DNA of 57,958 bases, from contig CASFMG010000012.1 in the NCBI GenBank assembly GCA_949295755.1, positions 1-57,958 on the forward strand, written 5' to 3'. The position numbers and the translations under genes were made by a program. Shown here piece by piece: positions 1 through 10,050 of this stretch (position 1 is its first letter; each line of letters starts with the position of its first letter). The notes under the pieces were generated by a model. It was not told the DNA's origin. It ran no database searches and was given only the letters and a program-made list of their open reading frames with translations. Source of the DNA: an uncultured Christensenella sp. GTDB taxonomy: Bacteria > Bacillota > Clostridia > Christensenellales > UBA1242.

Positions 1-3000
1 AAATATTATTAAAGAAATAAATACACAATATAAATTTTTATTTATTAAATTATTTGTAAAATTATTATTATTGTTTATTGTGCCACTTATTGTGCCAGAG
101 ACTTCAATACTTCCTTGGTTTACATTTTCTTGTGTTTTTGTTTTTTCATAAACTGCTGAAAGTATTACATCACCATCAAGATTTGGAATTATATCTTTAT
201 AAATAACCCCACCTTCAACCCCTAGTTTCATCCAGCCGACAAATTTCATATCATTTGGAACAACAGTTTTTGAGAATGCTGTTCCACATTGTGCATTTGT
301 ATAAACAAAATCTCCATCAACAAGTGTTATGCCGTTTGCGTTAACATTATTTTGAACTTTTTTATATAGTGCAAACACTTGCAAATTTTCCACATTTGGA
401 ACAGAAGAAATACGATATGTATAAAGAATATTTCTATTGCCGTTATTCCACATAAATCCAACAAGTTCAAAGCCTTGCTTTGAGAATAAATTTGTGTCAA
501 AATCTATTGTTTCTTCTGGTTTTGATTGAACATTATGAACAAAATCGCCGTCAATAAATTCTATATTTACCATACTATAATGATAAACTGCTGTTAAATT
601 TATATCTTGATTTTGAGTTGGAGTTATTGTTTTTGTGTATTCTTTGTCAAGTGTTTCATATGTCCAGCCTTTAAAATCGTAACCGTCTTTTAATTTTCCG
701 TCTTTTAATTGACTTTCATATCCAACAAAAGCAGTTTGAGTTGTGTTATCTTCATAATTCAATATTACTGCTTCAACAGGATTATTGATGTTAATACTAA
801 AACTCAGTTTGTTTGCAAGGCGATCAACAATTTCTATGTTATAGTTGCCCAATTTATCTATTTTGTAATTTTTTAATTCCGCAATAGACATTATAACTGC
901 ACTATTCCCATAAGAGATTTTTATTATTGAGTACGGGTCTAAAGTGTTTGTTATGTTTTCTAGCACAGCAGAATTTGCATTTAACACTATATTATTTTTG
1001 GATTTATCTATTGTTGTTGAAATTATTTGATCATTATAAAGATAAGTAATTACAGCATTTGATGTGTTTTCCTGTGCAATATAATTTGCATAATAAATTG
1101 ATGTATCGCTTGTTTTGTCGCCATACACATTTGTTTCCACAATTTTATAACTTCCACTTGGAGCATTGTATGATATGAGTTGAGTTTCTACATTTTTATC
1201 GTATTCAAGAATGTATTCTTTCTCTGTTTCAATGTTGACTGCCTTTATTGAATTACTTTCGTATTTTGACACAGAAACAAATTGCAAATCAGTTTTTTGT
1301 TGTGAAATTGTTCCGTCAGTATTTAAAATTGCAATGTTACCATCATTTAAAAATGGCATTGCTGTTTTATTATTTTCTAGTGCTGTATTTGATTCAAATA
1401 CCACAATATTTTGATTTATATATCCAAGGTTTAAAATATTTTCGCCAAGTTGTTCTTTGTCATTTTGCGATGCATCGTTATATGATTGTTCTTTAATTGT
1501 TAGATATGTTAAATAATCGCTTGCATCAAAATATTTCTCTTTAATTAAACTTAGAGCATTATTATTTAAATCTTTTCCTAATATTATTGAACTTGTATAA
1601 GTTTTATTATTATAGTAATATTCACCATTGTTATATGTTACTTTATCACTTTCAATTTTATACGCAAAGTTATATGCACTTTCTTGTGAAGAGAATGCAA
1701 AGGTTACTATTTTATTGTTTATATTTTTTTGCTCAACACCATAGTATTTTGAATTAAATCTTGAAATATTTGTAAATGAATTTAAAATTGTTTGATTTAC
1801 AACTGGTCCCGTTACGCTGTCTTTGTCTATAACTTTAAACATATAACTAATTGTATAATAATCGCCTGTAATTCCATCTAAGTAGTTTGTTGTCGTGTAA
1901 AAAGTTGCATAATAAAATCCTGGTTCTAAGTCTAATAAGCCTGTATTATTTGCATTTTTATTTAAAATAATGTTTTTTGTTTTCTCGTCTTCTTCAACTG
2001 AAACATTTTCATACAAAAATGTGTAGACATCTTGCGTTGTTTCATCATCAATATATTTTGTGATTTTACCTGAAATTGGAACATTGTTTTTACTGTTTTT
2101 TATTTGATAAAATATACTTCCCTGCACAAAAACAGGAATAGTTGATTCCATATCGTAAATTCTTTTACTTTGATTTGATATAAAACTGTTATCAAAATAA
2201 TCAGCAAGTGTTGAAGAATTTGAACGGTCATTAACATATATTGTGTAATGCATTTTGTCTTGTTCCCAAGGTGTGGACACATATATATCATATTTGCCAT
2301 TTTTTAAGAACAATTCGCCGTTTTGCATTTGCCCCATATCTATGCCGTTTAATTTATAGCGTACAATATAGTTGTCATTTCCTAAATTATCAAGTGAAAA
2401 CCCCGAAAATGTCATATCACCGCTATTTAGTGTTTCGCCTTGATAATATTGGTTTGCAATAATTGTTAGTTTTTTATTATCTAATTTATTTTCTTCGCTG
2501 ACATTATCGTTATAATAATTTAGTTTATCATAACGAAAAAATGTTATTTCATTATTATTTTCATCTAATTGTCCTGCAAGATATTTTTCATATTTAATTT
2601 CAAATGCATTTTTCTCATAATTGTCTTGATTTATATTGGAAAAATAAACTTGTGAAACCATTCTATCTAATATATCATCTTTTATTATTTCAATATTATT
2701 TGTTAGGTTATGGAACCCAACTGCACCTGTATTATTTGCAATATAAAAGTTTGCTGTTTCTAAAATATTGTAATATGTAATTGTCTTTTTTAGAGATTTA
2801 TATTCTATACCTTCATCTTTTGGATTTATTAACGAATTTTCAACCCATATTTTTTGTTCTTTATCATAATATTTATATGTTGTTCTATATATTTCATAGG
2901 CAAACCTAATTCTTATATAAACTCCATTATTGATATCGTTACCACTTGGAACATAAACTTGTTTGTATTTTCCATTTTCTACATTGTATAAAGAAGGGCT

Positions 3001-3564
3001 AAACGCTCGCGTTACATTTACTGTTTTTAAAGTTGAATTGTCTTGATTATAATTTTGACCATCAAAACTTTTTTCAACAACGAATGCTCCCTCTCCAACT
3101 TCGCCCAAATTGTTAAATCCTAAAATGTCTTGTGCAGTGTCAAAACTTAAATTCCAACCATTGTTTGCAATATTTTCTGTTGAATTGAAATTGTAATTAC
3201 CTTCAATAACAATATTATCCATTGATGCTTTTGTGTCGCCTTTTGACATATCTATAACATAGTTGTTATTTCCCATATCAAAAAGTGCGATTGCATTTGA
3301 ATTTGTGTTTATTCTTAAATTTAAGTAAGATTTATTAAATGCTACATTTTTATTATCTATAACATTAATTTCATAACCTTTGTTGTCTTCGTAAGTTACT
3401 GCTTTAACAGGAATAGTTAAAATTGTTTCTATATTTTCTTGTTCTGCAAAAACAAAGTTTGATTTTGTATTGTCGCTAAAAGAAATATTGCATAAAAAAG
3501 CAATACTCATAATTAAGGATAAAGAGATTATTAAAATATATATTATGTTAAAAATTTTTTTCAT
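1..3564 (-). CDS. Large secreted InlB-repeat surface protein, 3' end cut by window edge
   Basis: An open reading frame runs from an ATG at 3564 (preceded by AAAGGAG) to base 1 without a stop, 1188 codons. I spot-checked the frame at 300, 900, 1800 and 2700. Residues 1-25 form a signal peptide or signal anchor (MKKIFNIIYILIISLSLIM). The middle is beta-rich with no family I recognise. The last ~250 residues hold InlB/Listeria-Bacteroides-type repeats (GYDFKGWTYE, FVGWMKLGVEGG, each ending in LxAVY). They are followed by a Ser/Gly/Asn linker and a hydrophobic stretch (LYCVFISLIIF) at the edge, probably a C-terminal membrane anchor, so little is missing. It is the third gene of an operon, 13 bp after its neighbour. 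Role inferred: cell-surface adhesion or structure. Confidence 0.85.
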   Translation of the reverse strand, partial: MKKIFNIIYILIISLSLIMSIAFLCNISFSDNTKSNFVFAEQENIETILTIPVKAVTYEDNKGYEINVIDNKNVAFNKSYLNLRINTNSNAIALFDMGNNNYVIDMSKGDTKASMDNIVIEGNYNFNSTENIANNGWNLSFDTAQDILGFNNLGEVGEGAFVVEKSFDGQNYNQDNSTLKTVNVTRAFSPSLYNVENGKYKQVYVPSGNDINNGVYIRIRFAYEIYRTTYKYYDKEQKIWVENSLINPKDEGIEYKSLKKTITYYNILETANFYIANNTGAVGFHNLTNNIEIIKDDILDRMVSQVYFSNINQDNYEKNAFEIKYEKYLAGQLDENNNEITFFRYDKLNYYNDNVSEENKLDNKKLTIIANQYYQGETLNSGDMTFSGFSLDNLGNDNYIVRYKLNGIDMGQMQNGELFLKNGKYDIYVSTPWEQDKMHYTIYVNDRSNSSTLADYFDNSFISNQSKRIYDMESTIPVFVQGSIFYQIKNSKNNVPISGKITKYIDDETTQDVYTFLYENVSVEEDEKTKNIILNKNANNTGLLDLEPGFYYATFYTTTNYLDGITGDYYTISYMFKVIDKDSVTGPVVNQTILNSFTNISRFNSKYYGVEQKNINNKIVTFAFSSQESAYNFAYKIESDKVTYNNGEYYYNNKTYTSSIILGKDLNNNALSLIKEKYFDASDYLTYLTIKEQSYNDASQNDKEQLGENILNLGYINQNIVVFESNTALENNKTAMPFLNDGNIAILNTDGTISQQKTDLQFVSVSKYESNSIKAVNIETEKEYILEYDKNVETQLISYNAPSGSYKIVETNVYGDKTSDTSIYYANYIAQENTSNAVITYLYNDQIISTTIDKSKNNIVLNANSAVLENITNTLDPYSIIKISYGNSAVIMSIAELKNYKIDKLGNYNIEIVDRLANKLSFSININNPVEAVILNYEDNTTQTAFVGYESQLKDGKLKDGYDFKGWTYETLDKEYTKTITPTQNQDINLTAVYHYSMVNIEFIDGDFVHNVQSKPEETIDFDTNLFSKQGFELVGFMWNNGNRNILYTYRISSVPNVENLQVFALYKKVQNNVNANGITLVDGDFVYTNAQCGTAFSKTVVPNDMKFVGWMKLGVEGGVIYKDIIPNLDGDVILSAVYEKTKTQENVNQGSIEVSGTISGTINNNNNFTNNLINKNLYCVFISLIIF

Positions 3565-3577
3565 TCAATATTCTCCT

Positions 3578-6535
3578 TTATGCTATGGCTTCAAAATTTA
3601 ACCTAGTCCAACCCCATCGCCATGTATCATTACCTTTACCATGAGCACCACAAGCGATAGCAATATATCTATTATTTATCAAGGTGTCTATTGAAACTTC
3701 AAAAGTGAATGTGTGTGTCCACCATGAAGTATCAACACCAGACGCAGTGTGTTCAACATAACCATTTCTATATGCTTCTATGTACCCATTGTTAACATCA
3801 CAATCATTGTCAAAAAGTACATAAATTTCTTGATAGCCATCTTGAATTTCAGCAATATCTAATTCTAATGTTATTTGTACTTTACTAAAACCTGCCTCTT
3901 TTAATTTCTCATATTCCATTGTAGTTACAAGAAATCCCCTGCTGACCCTACCACCAGAAAGATCCATAGAATCGGAGCCGTGATATGTTGTTCCAAAAAA
4001 CCATCCTGTTCCGTCATCAACACCTGTAACTTCTACATTGTTACCAAATTCGCTATACTCTTGATATACCTTTTTATCAAAACCTAAACTTGCTTTAATT
4101 TTGGTTTGCCCCACTTCTCGTTCTATGCCGTTGTATGTTTGAGTATAATGAATTATAATATCAAACCCGTCCCAAGGAGTTGTATTTATAATTGATATGG
4201 TGTTTTCGTTTGCATAAGCACCTTGTGATGTTATCCATTTTGATGTAATTGGAGAATCGTTTGAATCATTGTATCTATAATAAGGAAGTAAATCAAGTGT
4301 CGGTCCATAGAATGTTATGGCATTATTTTTTATGTGATTTATATCTTCTATATAAATAGCATCGGTTGTATCTGCTGGATTAAAAACAGAAATATTATTT
4401 GCACCAATGTTATAAAGTTTTGTCGTGTTTCCATCTTTTAATGTAACAAAATATAATATTGCACTTCCACCTGCAACATCATTTGCAGTTAGTTTTAATA
4501 TATCATCTTCACTTTCTATGTTTGAATTGGTTGAAGATTTCTTTTCTATTGTTAAACCATATTCCAAAATTGAATTATTCTTATATGTTATTTGGCTATA
4601 TAAACTACGACCTACATATAATTCTGGATTTTTTTTATTTATTATATGACCTTCGCTATCTTGTTTATCTAACAACAAACCAAAATTGTCTAAACTTAAC
4701 CCATTTATAATCAATGTAATTGTACAATTTATTTCTGAATTTTGTGCATATACATCAATGTTTATATTTGTGTTATACTCCAAATTGGTTGGTAAACTAA
4801 TTTTAATTTGTCCACGAATATTGGTTTTTTCTATGGTTACAATTTCATTTTTAACCATCACATTTGAAATTTCTTTTAATGATTTATCTGTTGCTAAATT
4901 GTTAGAATTAAACAACATATCAACATATACTTCCGTTCCACGATCTACATACAAAACTTGATTTTGCATACTTTCAACAGGCAAAAATACATCAAATTGT
5001 TGTTCTTTACTATATGTACCTGTTGAAGATTTTAATTTTATACTAAATTGAAGTTGATTTTTTCCTAATTTTTCAAGTTCGTTCAATGGCTTAACTATAA
5101 TGTAATTGCCATAATTATAAAATACACCATCATCGCCAAATGCATATAAAACATTAAAATGATTTTGTGTTTTATATAAATTATCAAATACTGCTACAAA
5201 ATCAACTCTTTGATTTGGATATAAAACTTTTGGCAAATTATTATTCTCAATTAAAATACTACTTGATTTGTATTCTTCTATTTCCAAAATTATTGTTTTG
5301 ACTAAATCATCATGTTTTAATTGTAATTTTAACTGACTTGAATTTGGTGCTTCGTCTTTAATATACAACTGTCCATTTTCGTTGATTTCTGCATAATCCA
5401 CTTCAACATCATTTAAGTCGATTATTTTATAAGTAATATTTTTAGAGTTTGCATAACTTGGATAAACTTTTGCCGAAAAATCATAAGTTAAAAATTGAGA
5501 TACTTTTATTGTGTTAATGTTATCATTTAAAATAATATCTTCTGCTAATATGTATATTTGTATATAAACAGTATTTGATTCAGCACCATCTTGTTGAGCC
5601 CAAACAGGAATAATAACACTTTCTTTAATGTTTTTATTTATAAATAAAATATTGTTTTCAATGTATGCAAAATTATTATACAATGGGTCAATCATATATG
5701 TTGGATTAAATACTGATACAACATCATCTGTTGTTGCAGTCAATTCAACCTTATCGCCATTTGTTGATGAAATTTTTACAAGACTTTTACTTGCAGAAAG
5801 TTTCATATTTTTTAGTGGAACATAAATGGAAAAAGTTATTTCATTGCTTTGTTTATCATAATTTTCACAAGTGTATGCGCATACAGTAACAATGGCATCT
5901 TTTACATTTACTACATCATTTACTTTTATTTCGCCGGTTTGAGAGTTTATCATTGCGTATTGACTCCCATCTATTATTTCGTATTTTACTTTTTGAAAAC
6001 TTGCATTTTGTGGCAATAATTTATTAACATATACTATACTTGTTCCGCCTTCTCTTATAGTTTGTGTATTAGAACTTATTTCAAAATCTTCAACTTTTGT
6101 TTTGTCAATAGAAATTTTTACAGTATTGCTTCCAATACCATTAACCCAAACTTTAACAGAAATATCTTCATATGCTTTTGCATAATCAAAAATAGACAAA
6201 ATGCCATCGTTGTTAACGCTGGCATAATTTTTCCCGCTTATAATTTTATATTCAATTTTCTTTATCGTTTCATATGAATAATATGGTTCAACATCAAAAT
6301 TAAGTTTAACATTTTCACCGGCTTTCGCACTTATAACATCGGAGTACAAATTAACATTGTCAATTTTTATTTCTTCTCTATCAAATTGAATTTCGTTGTT
6401 TGTTAGATCATTTGTTGCAAACAAAACTTTATTTTTAACATTATTTTGGACAAAAAAGGAACAAAATACAATAAACATAACAACCAATGTTATATAAACT
6501 ATTTTTGTATTAAATTTTGCTTTAAGAGATTGCAT
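3578..6535 (-). CDS. Large secreted protein with Big_2-like Ig domains
   Basis: 985 residues. ATG at 6535 follows a strong AGGAGG with ideal spacing. Residues 10-31 are one hydrophobic helix (signal peptide or anchor). Residues ~40-330 contain consecutive Ig-like modules of Big_2 type, recognisable by the repeated pattern 'YKIISGKNYASVNNDGILS' and 'YEIIDGSQYAMINSQTGEI'. The rest is beta-rich. The C-terminal ~170 residues are Trp/Gly-rich (SWWTHTFTFEVS, WRWGWTRLNFEAIA), suggesting a terminal jelly-roll or binding domain. No LPXTG or C-terminal membrane helix, so retention would be by the N-terminal helix. Second gene of the operon, 9 bp after the upstream gene. Function unknown; extracellular or surface role inferred. 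Confidence 0.8.
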   Translation of the reverse strand: MQSLKAKFNTKIVYITLVVMFIVFCSFFVQNNVKNKVLFATNDLTNNEIQFDREEIKIDNVNLYSDVISAKAGENVKLNFDVEPYYSYETIKKIEYKIISGKNYASVNNDGILSIFDYAKAYEDISVKVWVNGIGSNTVKISIDKTKVEDFEISSNTQTIREGGTSIVYVNKLLPQNASFQKVKYEIIDGSQYAMINSQTGEIKVNDVVNVKDAIVTVCAYTCENYDKQSNEITFSIYVPLKNMKLSASKSLVKISSTNGDKVELTATTDDVVSVFNPTYMIDPLYNNFAYIENNILFINKNIKESVIIPVWAQQDGAESNTVYIQIYILAEDIILNDNINTIKVSQFLTYDFSAKVYPSYANSKNITYKIIDLNDVEVDYAEINENGQLYIKDEAPNSSQLKLQLKHDDLVKTIILEIEEYKSSSILIENNNLPKVLYPNQRVDFVAVFDNLYKTQNHFNVLYAFGDDGVFYNYGNYIIVKPLNELEKLGKNQLQFSIKLKSSTGTYSKEQQFDVFLPVESMQNQVLYVDRGTEVYVDMLFNSNNLATDKSLKEISNVMVKNEIVTIEKTNIRGQIKISLPTNLEYNTNINIDVYAQNSEINCTITLIINGLSLDNFGLLLDKQDSEGHIINKKNPELYVGRSLYSQITYKNNSILEYGLTIEKKSSTNSNIESEDDILKLTANDVAGGSAILYFVTLKDGNTTKLYNIGANNISVFNPADTTDAIYIEDINHIKNNAITFYGPTLDLLPYYRYNDSNDSPITSKWITSQGAYANENTISIINTTPWDGFDIIIHYTQTYNGIEREVGQTKIKASLGFDKKVYQEYSEFGNNVEVTGVDDGTGWFFGTTYHGSDSMDLSGGRVSRGFLVTTMEYEKLKEAGFSKVQITLELDIAEIQDGYQEIYVLFDNDCDVNNGYIEAYRNGYVEHTASGVDTSWWTHTFTFEVSIDTLINNRYIAIACGAHGKGNDTWRWGWTRLNFEAIA

Positions 6536-6544
6536 ACAAACCTC

Positions 6545-9169
6545 CTATATTCTGTTAGATTCCAAAATATAATCAGTTATATCTTCAACGCCTATAAATC
6601 CATTGGAAAGTAATATAACTTTATCGTTAAGTATTCGGTAATATGCGTACTCTGTTACTCCATTAAAAGTAATGATTGCACTACCATTATTAACTAGTTC
6701 TATAATATATGAATCAAGGGTATTTGTCAATATGTCTAATACTTCTATTTTGTAAGTTCCTGTCAGTTTATTTCCGTAATAATTTTCAAATTTAATGTTG
6801 TCTTTATTTAAAACAACTTCAAATGACTCAATGTTTACAACTGTATCATTCTTTAAAACCAAAAAACAGTTAACAACAAGTATGTTATCTTCAACGAAAG
6901 TTAAATCAATATCTAAATCTTTTTTTTCTAGGTAATTGTAATCATCACTGCTTTGTATGTTATAGAAGACAATTTCATTATTTTCATATCTATAATCTCC
7001 AAATACACTAATAGTCTCTATTCCATTATTTGAAATTTTATAAGTATAAACTCCATTTTTTTCCAAAATCAAACTTGCATTTACAATAACTCCACAGCGC
7101 TCAAATTCTGCTGTCCATTCGCTCACAAAATTTTGATTATATTCTACCATAGTATCAGGTTTTTTATAGTTAGGGTCATGTTCCCATATTGCATATAAAT
7201 TTGTGTTCGTATTGCAATTTTGAGTTATAATATTTAAAAATTCGCTATCTAATATTTGACCATCGACTTCATTTACCCAGCCCATAAATACAAATCCTAA
7301 TTTTTTAGGTTTTGGTAAATAATTTGTTAATTTAAAATCTTGTTGTGAAAAATTTGGGACATCTATGGTACTAATTTCTTCATCTATATGAAGATTGATT
7401 TCAAAGTCAGTTCTTTCTTTAAAGTTAAAATCTATGTTTTTATATAATGTTTGTTCAAAATTAAATCGTTGTGATAATTCATTAACTAAATTTATAGTTT
7501 GATTATCTTCATTCGCAAACTGTTTTAAAGCATCAATAATTTTTTGACGACCAATTAAACCATAAAATATTTTTTGTCCACCACTATAATTTATTGTTAA
7601 ATTAAATTTATTTTCATTTTGGGTAACTACAACAATATTACTTTTTTCTTGACCAAAATTTATATTCAAAAGGTCATCATAAGTCTTAACATTTCCACTT
7701 ACAAAATAATAATTTATATAATTGTAATTTTGTTCGTTAAATAAATAATAAATATCGCTCAAATCATTTTCCGTTAAAAATCCATCGCTTAAAATAAATT
7801 CATTAACACTGTTTCCTTTTACAAAAATAACACTATTATTTTGTGGCATAACAATATTATCTTCAACAATGTCTTGTGGTGATTGAGCAACAACTTCGAT
7901 TGATATTTCTCTATTATTTTTTGTATCAATTTCAGTTAATTCAATATTGTTGACTATATATTTTGTAGGGATTTTTGCTATTTTTTCAAATATGAAGTTA
8001 CTGATTTCGTTATTAGACAAACTATATTTATAATTCACTCCATTATATCTATTTACACTGATTACTCCTATCTCTTCACTATTATACAAAAATTTTAAAT
8101 TTATTTTTTGAGATAATTGATAAACCGCATAAAAAGTTGTATCTTTACTTATATTTTCAATTTTTGTTATATTTTTACCGTCTTCATTACGCCATTCAAT
8201 AAAGTCATAACCATAGTTATACAATTCTTTAGATATAGGTTCGTTAAGTCGAATACTTCCATCAATATTTTTGTATTTTGTTATATTATTAAAATCAATT
8301 TCTGCTTCAATATCCACCAATTTATACGAAATATTGTATTCTTTATTTTGTATTATTTCTTGTTCTTTTTTTAGTTGCTTAATTTTTTCATTTAGTTTTT
8401 CTAATTTTGTTATGTCAATTTGTGTTTTTTGTTCTTCAGTTAAATTGTCTACAATGCTTTGTACATAATTTACTAAATTTTCATCATTTAAATTTAAATC
8501 ATCAACATTTGGCAAAAACTCAATTAAATTTGTTACTTGCAAAACTAATTCATCGTTTTTTGTTTTCTCTTTGACAATAATGTCTACAACGGCAAAAACA
8601 GTTTTGTTATTTTCGCTATAATAAATTTTTATTTGTTTATCATTGACACTTAACGGAATATTTTGCTTATCAAAAGTAATATTATTTGGTTCAAAAGATT
8701 TTACATCCCCCACACAATTTACTTGTAATTTTATACCACTAAAATCAAAATAATCGCCTTCATAATAAGTTGTTTTTGTAGGGTTTTGTATAATTTGCAT
8801 ATTAACTATTTTTCTAGGTTCTACAAAAATATTTAACGATGTTTCAAATTGTTTACCACTGTTTTCATAAATAATTTTTACTGTTTGAGAAGAAACCAAC
8901 AATGGATTATCAACAATAATTTTATAATTTTCTATATTTTTTTCTATGCCAAAATATTGATATTTTGAACATACTAATAAACCATTATTATCAAACTCTT
9001 CACTTTCATAATAGTATAATTTTTTAGGTAAATTTTTAATATAAATTTCAGTAACTGGATTTAAAAAAAATGCAACCGAAAACAAAACTATTGCAGTTAT
9101 AATAAAAATAAATGCAATTAAGAAAATAAGAAATTTTTTATTATTAAAATTTACTTTCTGTATTTTCAT
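6545..9169 (-). CDS. Membrane-anchored protein with Big_3 Ig domains, coiled coil and InlB repeats
   Basis: 874 residues from ATG at 9169. The frame is open upstream to a TTG at 9211, but that TTG is part of a consensus -35 box, so the downstream ATG is chosen. N-terminal helix ~residues 15-38 is a signal anchor. Then come two Ig-like modules of Big_3 type ('NPTKTTYYEGDYFDFSGI' is typical), and a Lys/Glu-rich coiled coil around residues 205-275. Two InlB-like repeats follow (GYDFIEWRNEDGK, GFVFMGWVNEVDGQ). The C-terminal ~180 residues form a beta domain starting near VSEWTAEFERCG. First gene of a three-gene operon of surface proteins. Function unknown; a cell-envelope role is inferred. Confidence 0.8.
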   Translation of the reverse strand: MKIQKVNFNNKKFLIFLIAFIFIITAIVLFSVAFFLNPVTEIYIKNLPKKLYYYESEEFDNNGLLVCSKYQYFGIEKNIENYKIIVDNPLLVSSQTVKIIYENSGKQFETSLNIFVEPRKIVNMQIIQNPTKTTYYEGDYFDFSGIKLQVNCVGDVKSFEPNNITFDKQNIPLSVNDKQIKIYYSENNKTVFAVVDIIVKEKTKNDELVLQVTNLIEFLPNVDDLNLNDENLVNYVQSIVDNLTEEQKTQIDITKLEKLNEKIKQLKKEQEIIQNKEYNISYKLVDIEAEIDFNNITKYKNIDGSIRLNEPISKELYNYGYDFIEWRNEDGKNITKIENISKDTTFYAVYQLSQKINLKFLYNSEEIGVISVNRYNGVNYKYSLSNNEISNFIFEKIAKIPTKYIVNNIELTEIDTKNNREISIEVVAQSPQDIVEDNIVMPQNNSVIFVKGNSVNEFILSDGFLTENDLSDIYYLFNEQNYNYINYYFVSGNVKTYDDLLNINFGQEKSNIVVVTQNENKFNLTINYSGGQKIFYGLIGRQKIIDALKQFANEDNQTINLVNELSQRFNFEQTLYKNIDFNFKERTDFEINLHIDEEISTIDVPNFSQQDFKLTNYLPKPKKLGFVFMGWVNEVDGQILDSEFLNIITQNCNTNTNLYAIWEHDPNYKKPDTMVEYNQNFVSEWTAEFERCGVIVNASLILEKNGVYTYKISNNGIETISVFGDYRYENNEIVFYNIQSSDDYNYLEKKDLDIDLTFVEDNILVVNCFLVLKNDTVVNIESFEVVLNKDNIKFENYYGNKLTGTYKIEVLDILTNTLDSYIIELVNNGSAIITFNGVTEYAYYRILNDKVILLSNGFIGVEDITDYILESNRI

Positions 9170-9182
9170 CTCCGTTTTTAGT

Positions 9183-9211
9183 AATATAACTAAAAAGACC
9201 GTATTTGTCAA
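9183..9211 (-). promoter_or_regulatory. Consensus promoter of the surface-protein operon
   Basis: On the minus strand TTGACA (9211-9206), a 17-bp spacer, then TATATT (9188-9183). The expected transcript start near 9176 leaves about 7 nt before the ATG at 9169, and GGAG (9173-9170) directly abuts the ATG, so the leader is extremely short. Confidence 0.75.
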
Positions 9212-9287
9212 TATTTAATCTTTTAATAAATTTTGCAATAATACAATAAAAAAAATTAAAATTGAAATGTAAAAAACAAGTATTTTT

Positions 9288-9953
9288 TCACATCACAACA
9301 AAAAACAAAATTGAAACAAATTGTAATATACTTCCTAAAAGCACAAACAAATGCCAAACACTGTGTATATATTTCACTTTTGAACCAAAAGCAAAGAATA
9401 TTGCACCAACAGTGTAAGCAATGCCACCAGCAAGTAACCACCACATTCCTGCAAGTTCTAAATTTCTTAACAACGGAACAATTGCAATCAAAATACTCCA
9501 ACCTATTGCAATGTATAAAACCATACTCAACGCTTTCCATTTATACATATTTACTGCGTTCAAAACAATGCCCAAAATTGACAAACACCAAACAACAGCA
9601 AAAAGGCCATAACCCCAAATTGGTTCTGGTGATAATGTTATTAGACAATATGGTGTATATGAACCAGCAATAAGTAAAAAAATAGATAAATGGTCAAAAA
9701 TTCTAAAAACTTTCTTAGCCTTGTTTTTATGCAAAAAATGGTATATTGCCGACATAGTATAAGTAATAATCATACAAAAACCATATATATACATACTAAA
9801 AACACCAACCCAATTACAATATATATGAGCAAATACAACACCAATAATTAAAAATATAACGCCAAATGCACCACCCACAAGATGAGTAACTGCATTAAAA
9901 ATTTCTTCTCCTTTTGTAAAATTGGGAAGTGATTTATCATAATTTTTTTTCAT
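9288..9953 (-). CDS. trhA: Hemolysin III / TrhA-type (PAQR superfamily) membrane protein
   Basis: 221 residues with seven hydrophobic helices. Family hallmarks are visible: 'GEEIFNAVTHLVGG' near the N terminus, 'SAIYHF' (helix 3 Ser and His), 'FDHLSIFLLIAGSYTPY' (Asp-His), and 'HSVWHLFVLLGSILQF' at the end with the two His of the putative metal site. Length matches the family (210-230). Known for the family: integral membrane proteins homologous to adiponectin/progestin receptors, linked in bacteria to membrane-lipid homeostasis; haemolysis is only a historical assignment. Start ATG at 9953 is preceded by AAGGTG. Monocistronic, transcribed from its own promoter at 9969-9997. Confidence 0.92.
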   Translation of the reverse strand: MKKNYDKSLPNFTKGEEIFNAVTHLVGGAFGVIFLIIGVVFAHIYCNWVGVFSMYIYGFCMIITYTMSAIYHFLHKNKAKKVFRIFDHLSIFLLIAGSYTPYCLITLSPEPIWGYGLFAVVWCLSILGIVLNAVNMYKWKALSMVLYIAIGWSILIAIVPLLRNLELAGMWWLLAGGIAYTVGAIFFAFGSKVKYIHSVWHLFVLLGSILQFVSILFFVVM

Positions 9954-9968
9954 TTTTCACCTTGTTAT

Positions 9969-9997
9969 ATTATAGACCTATTTAACTAATCTGTAAA
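9969..9997 (-). promoter_or_regulatory. Promoter of the hemolysin III gene
   Basis: Minus strand TTTACA (9997-9992), 17-bp spacer, TATAAT (9974-9969). Predicted transcript start about 9 nt upstream of the ATG at 9953. Confidence 0.7.
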
Positions 9998-10050
9998 CAA
10001 CAATTATATTTAAAAAAAATAAAAAAAATACTCTTATTTTTAGGTTTATA

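Noticed and set aside
9256..9540. 94-codon Cys/Phe-rich minus-strand frame overlapping the hemolysin III gene
   Set aside because: Out-of-frame shadow of a clearly recognisable membrane protein gene, without a ribosome site.
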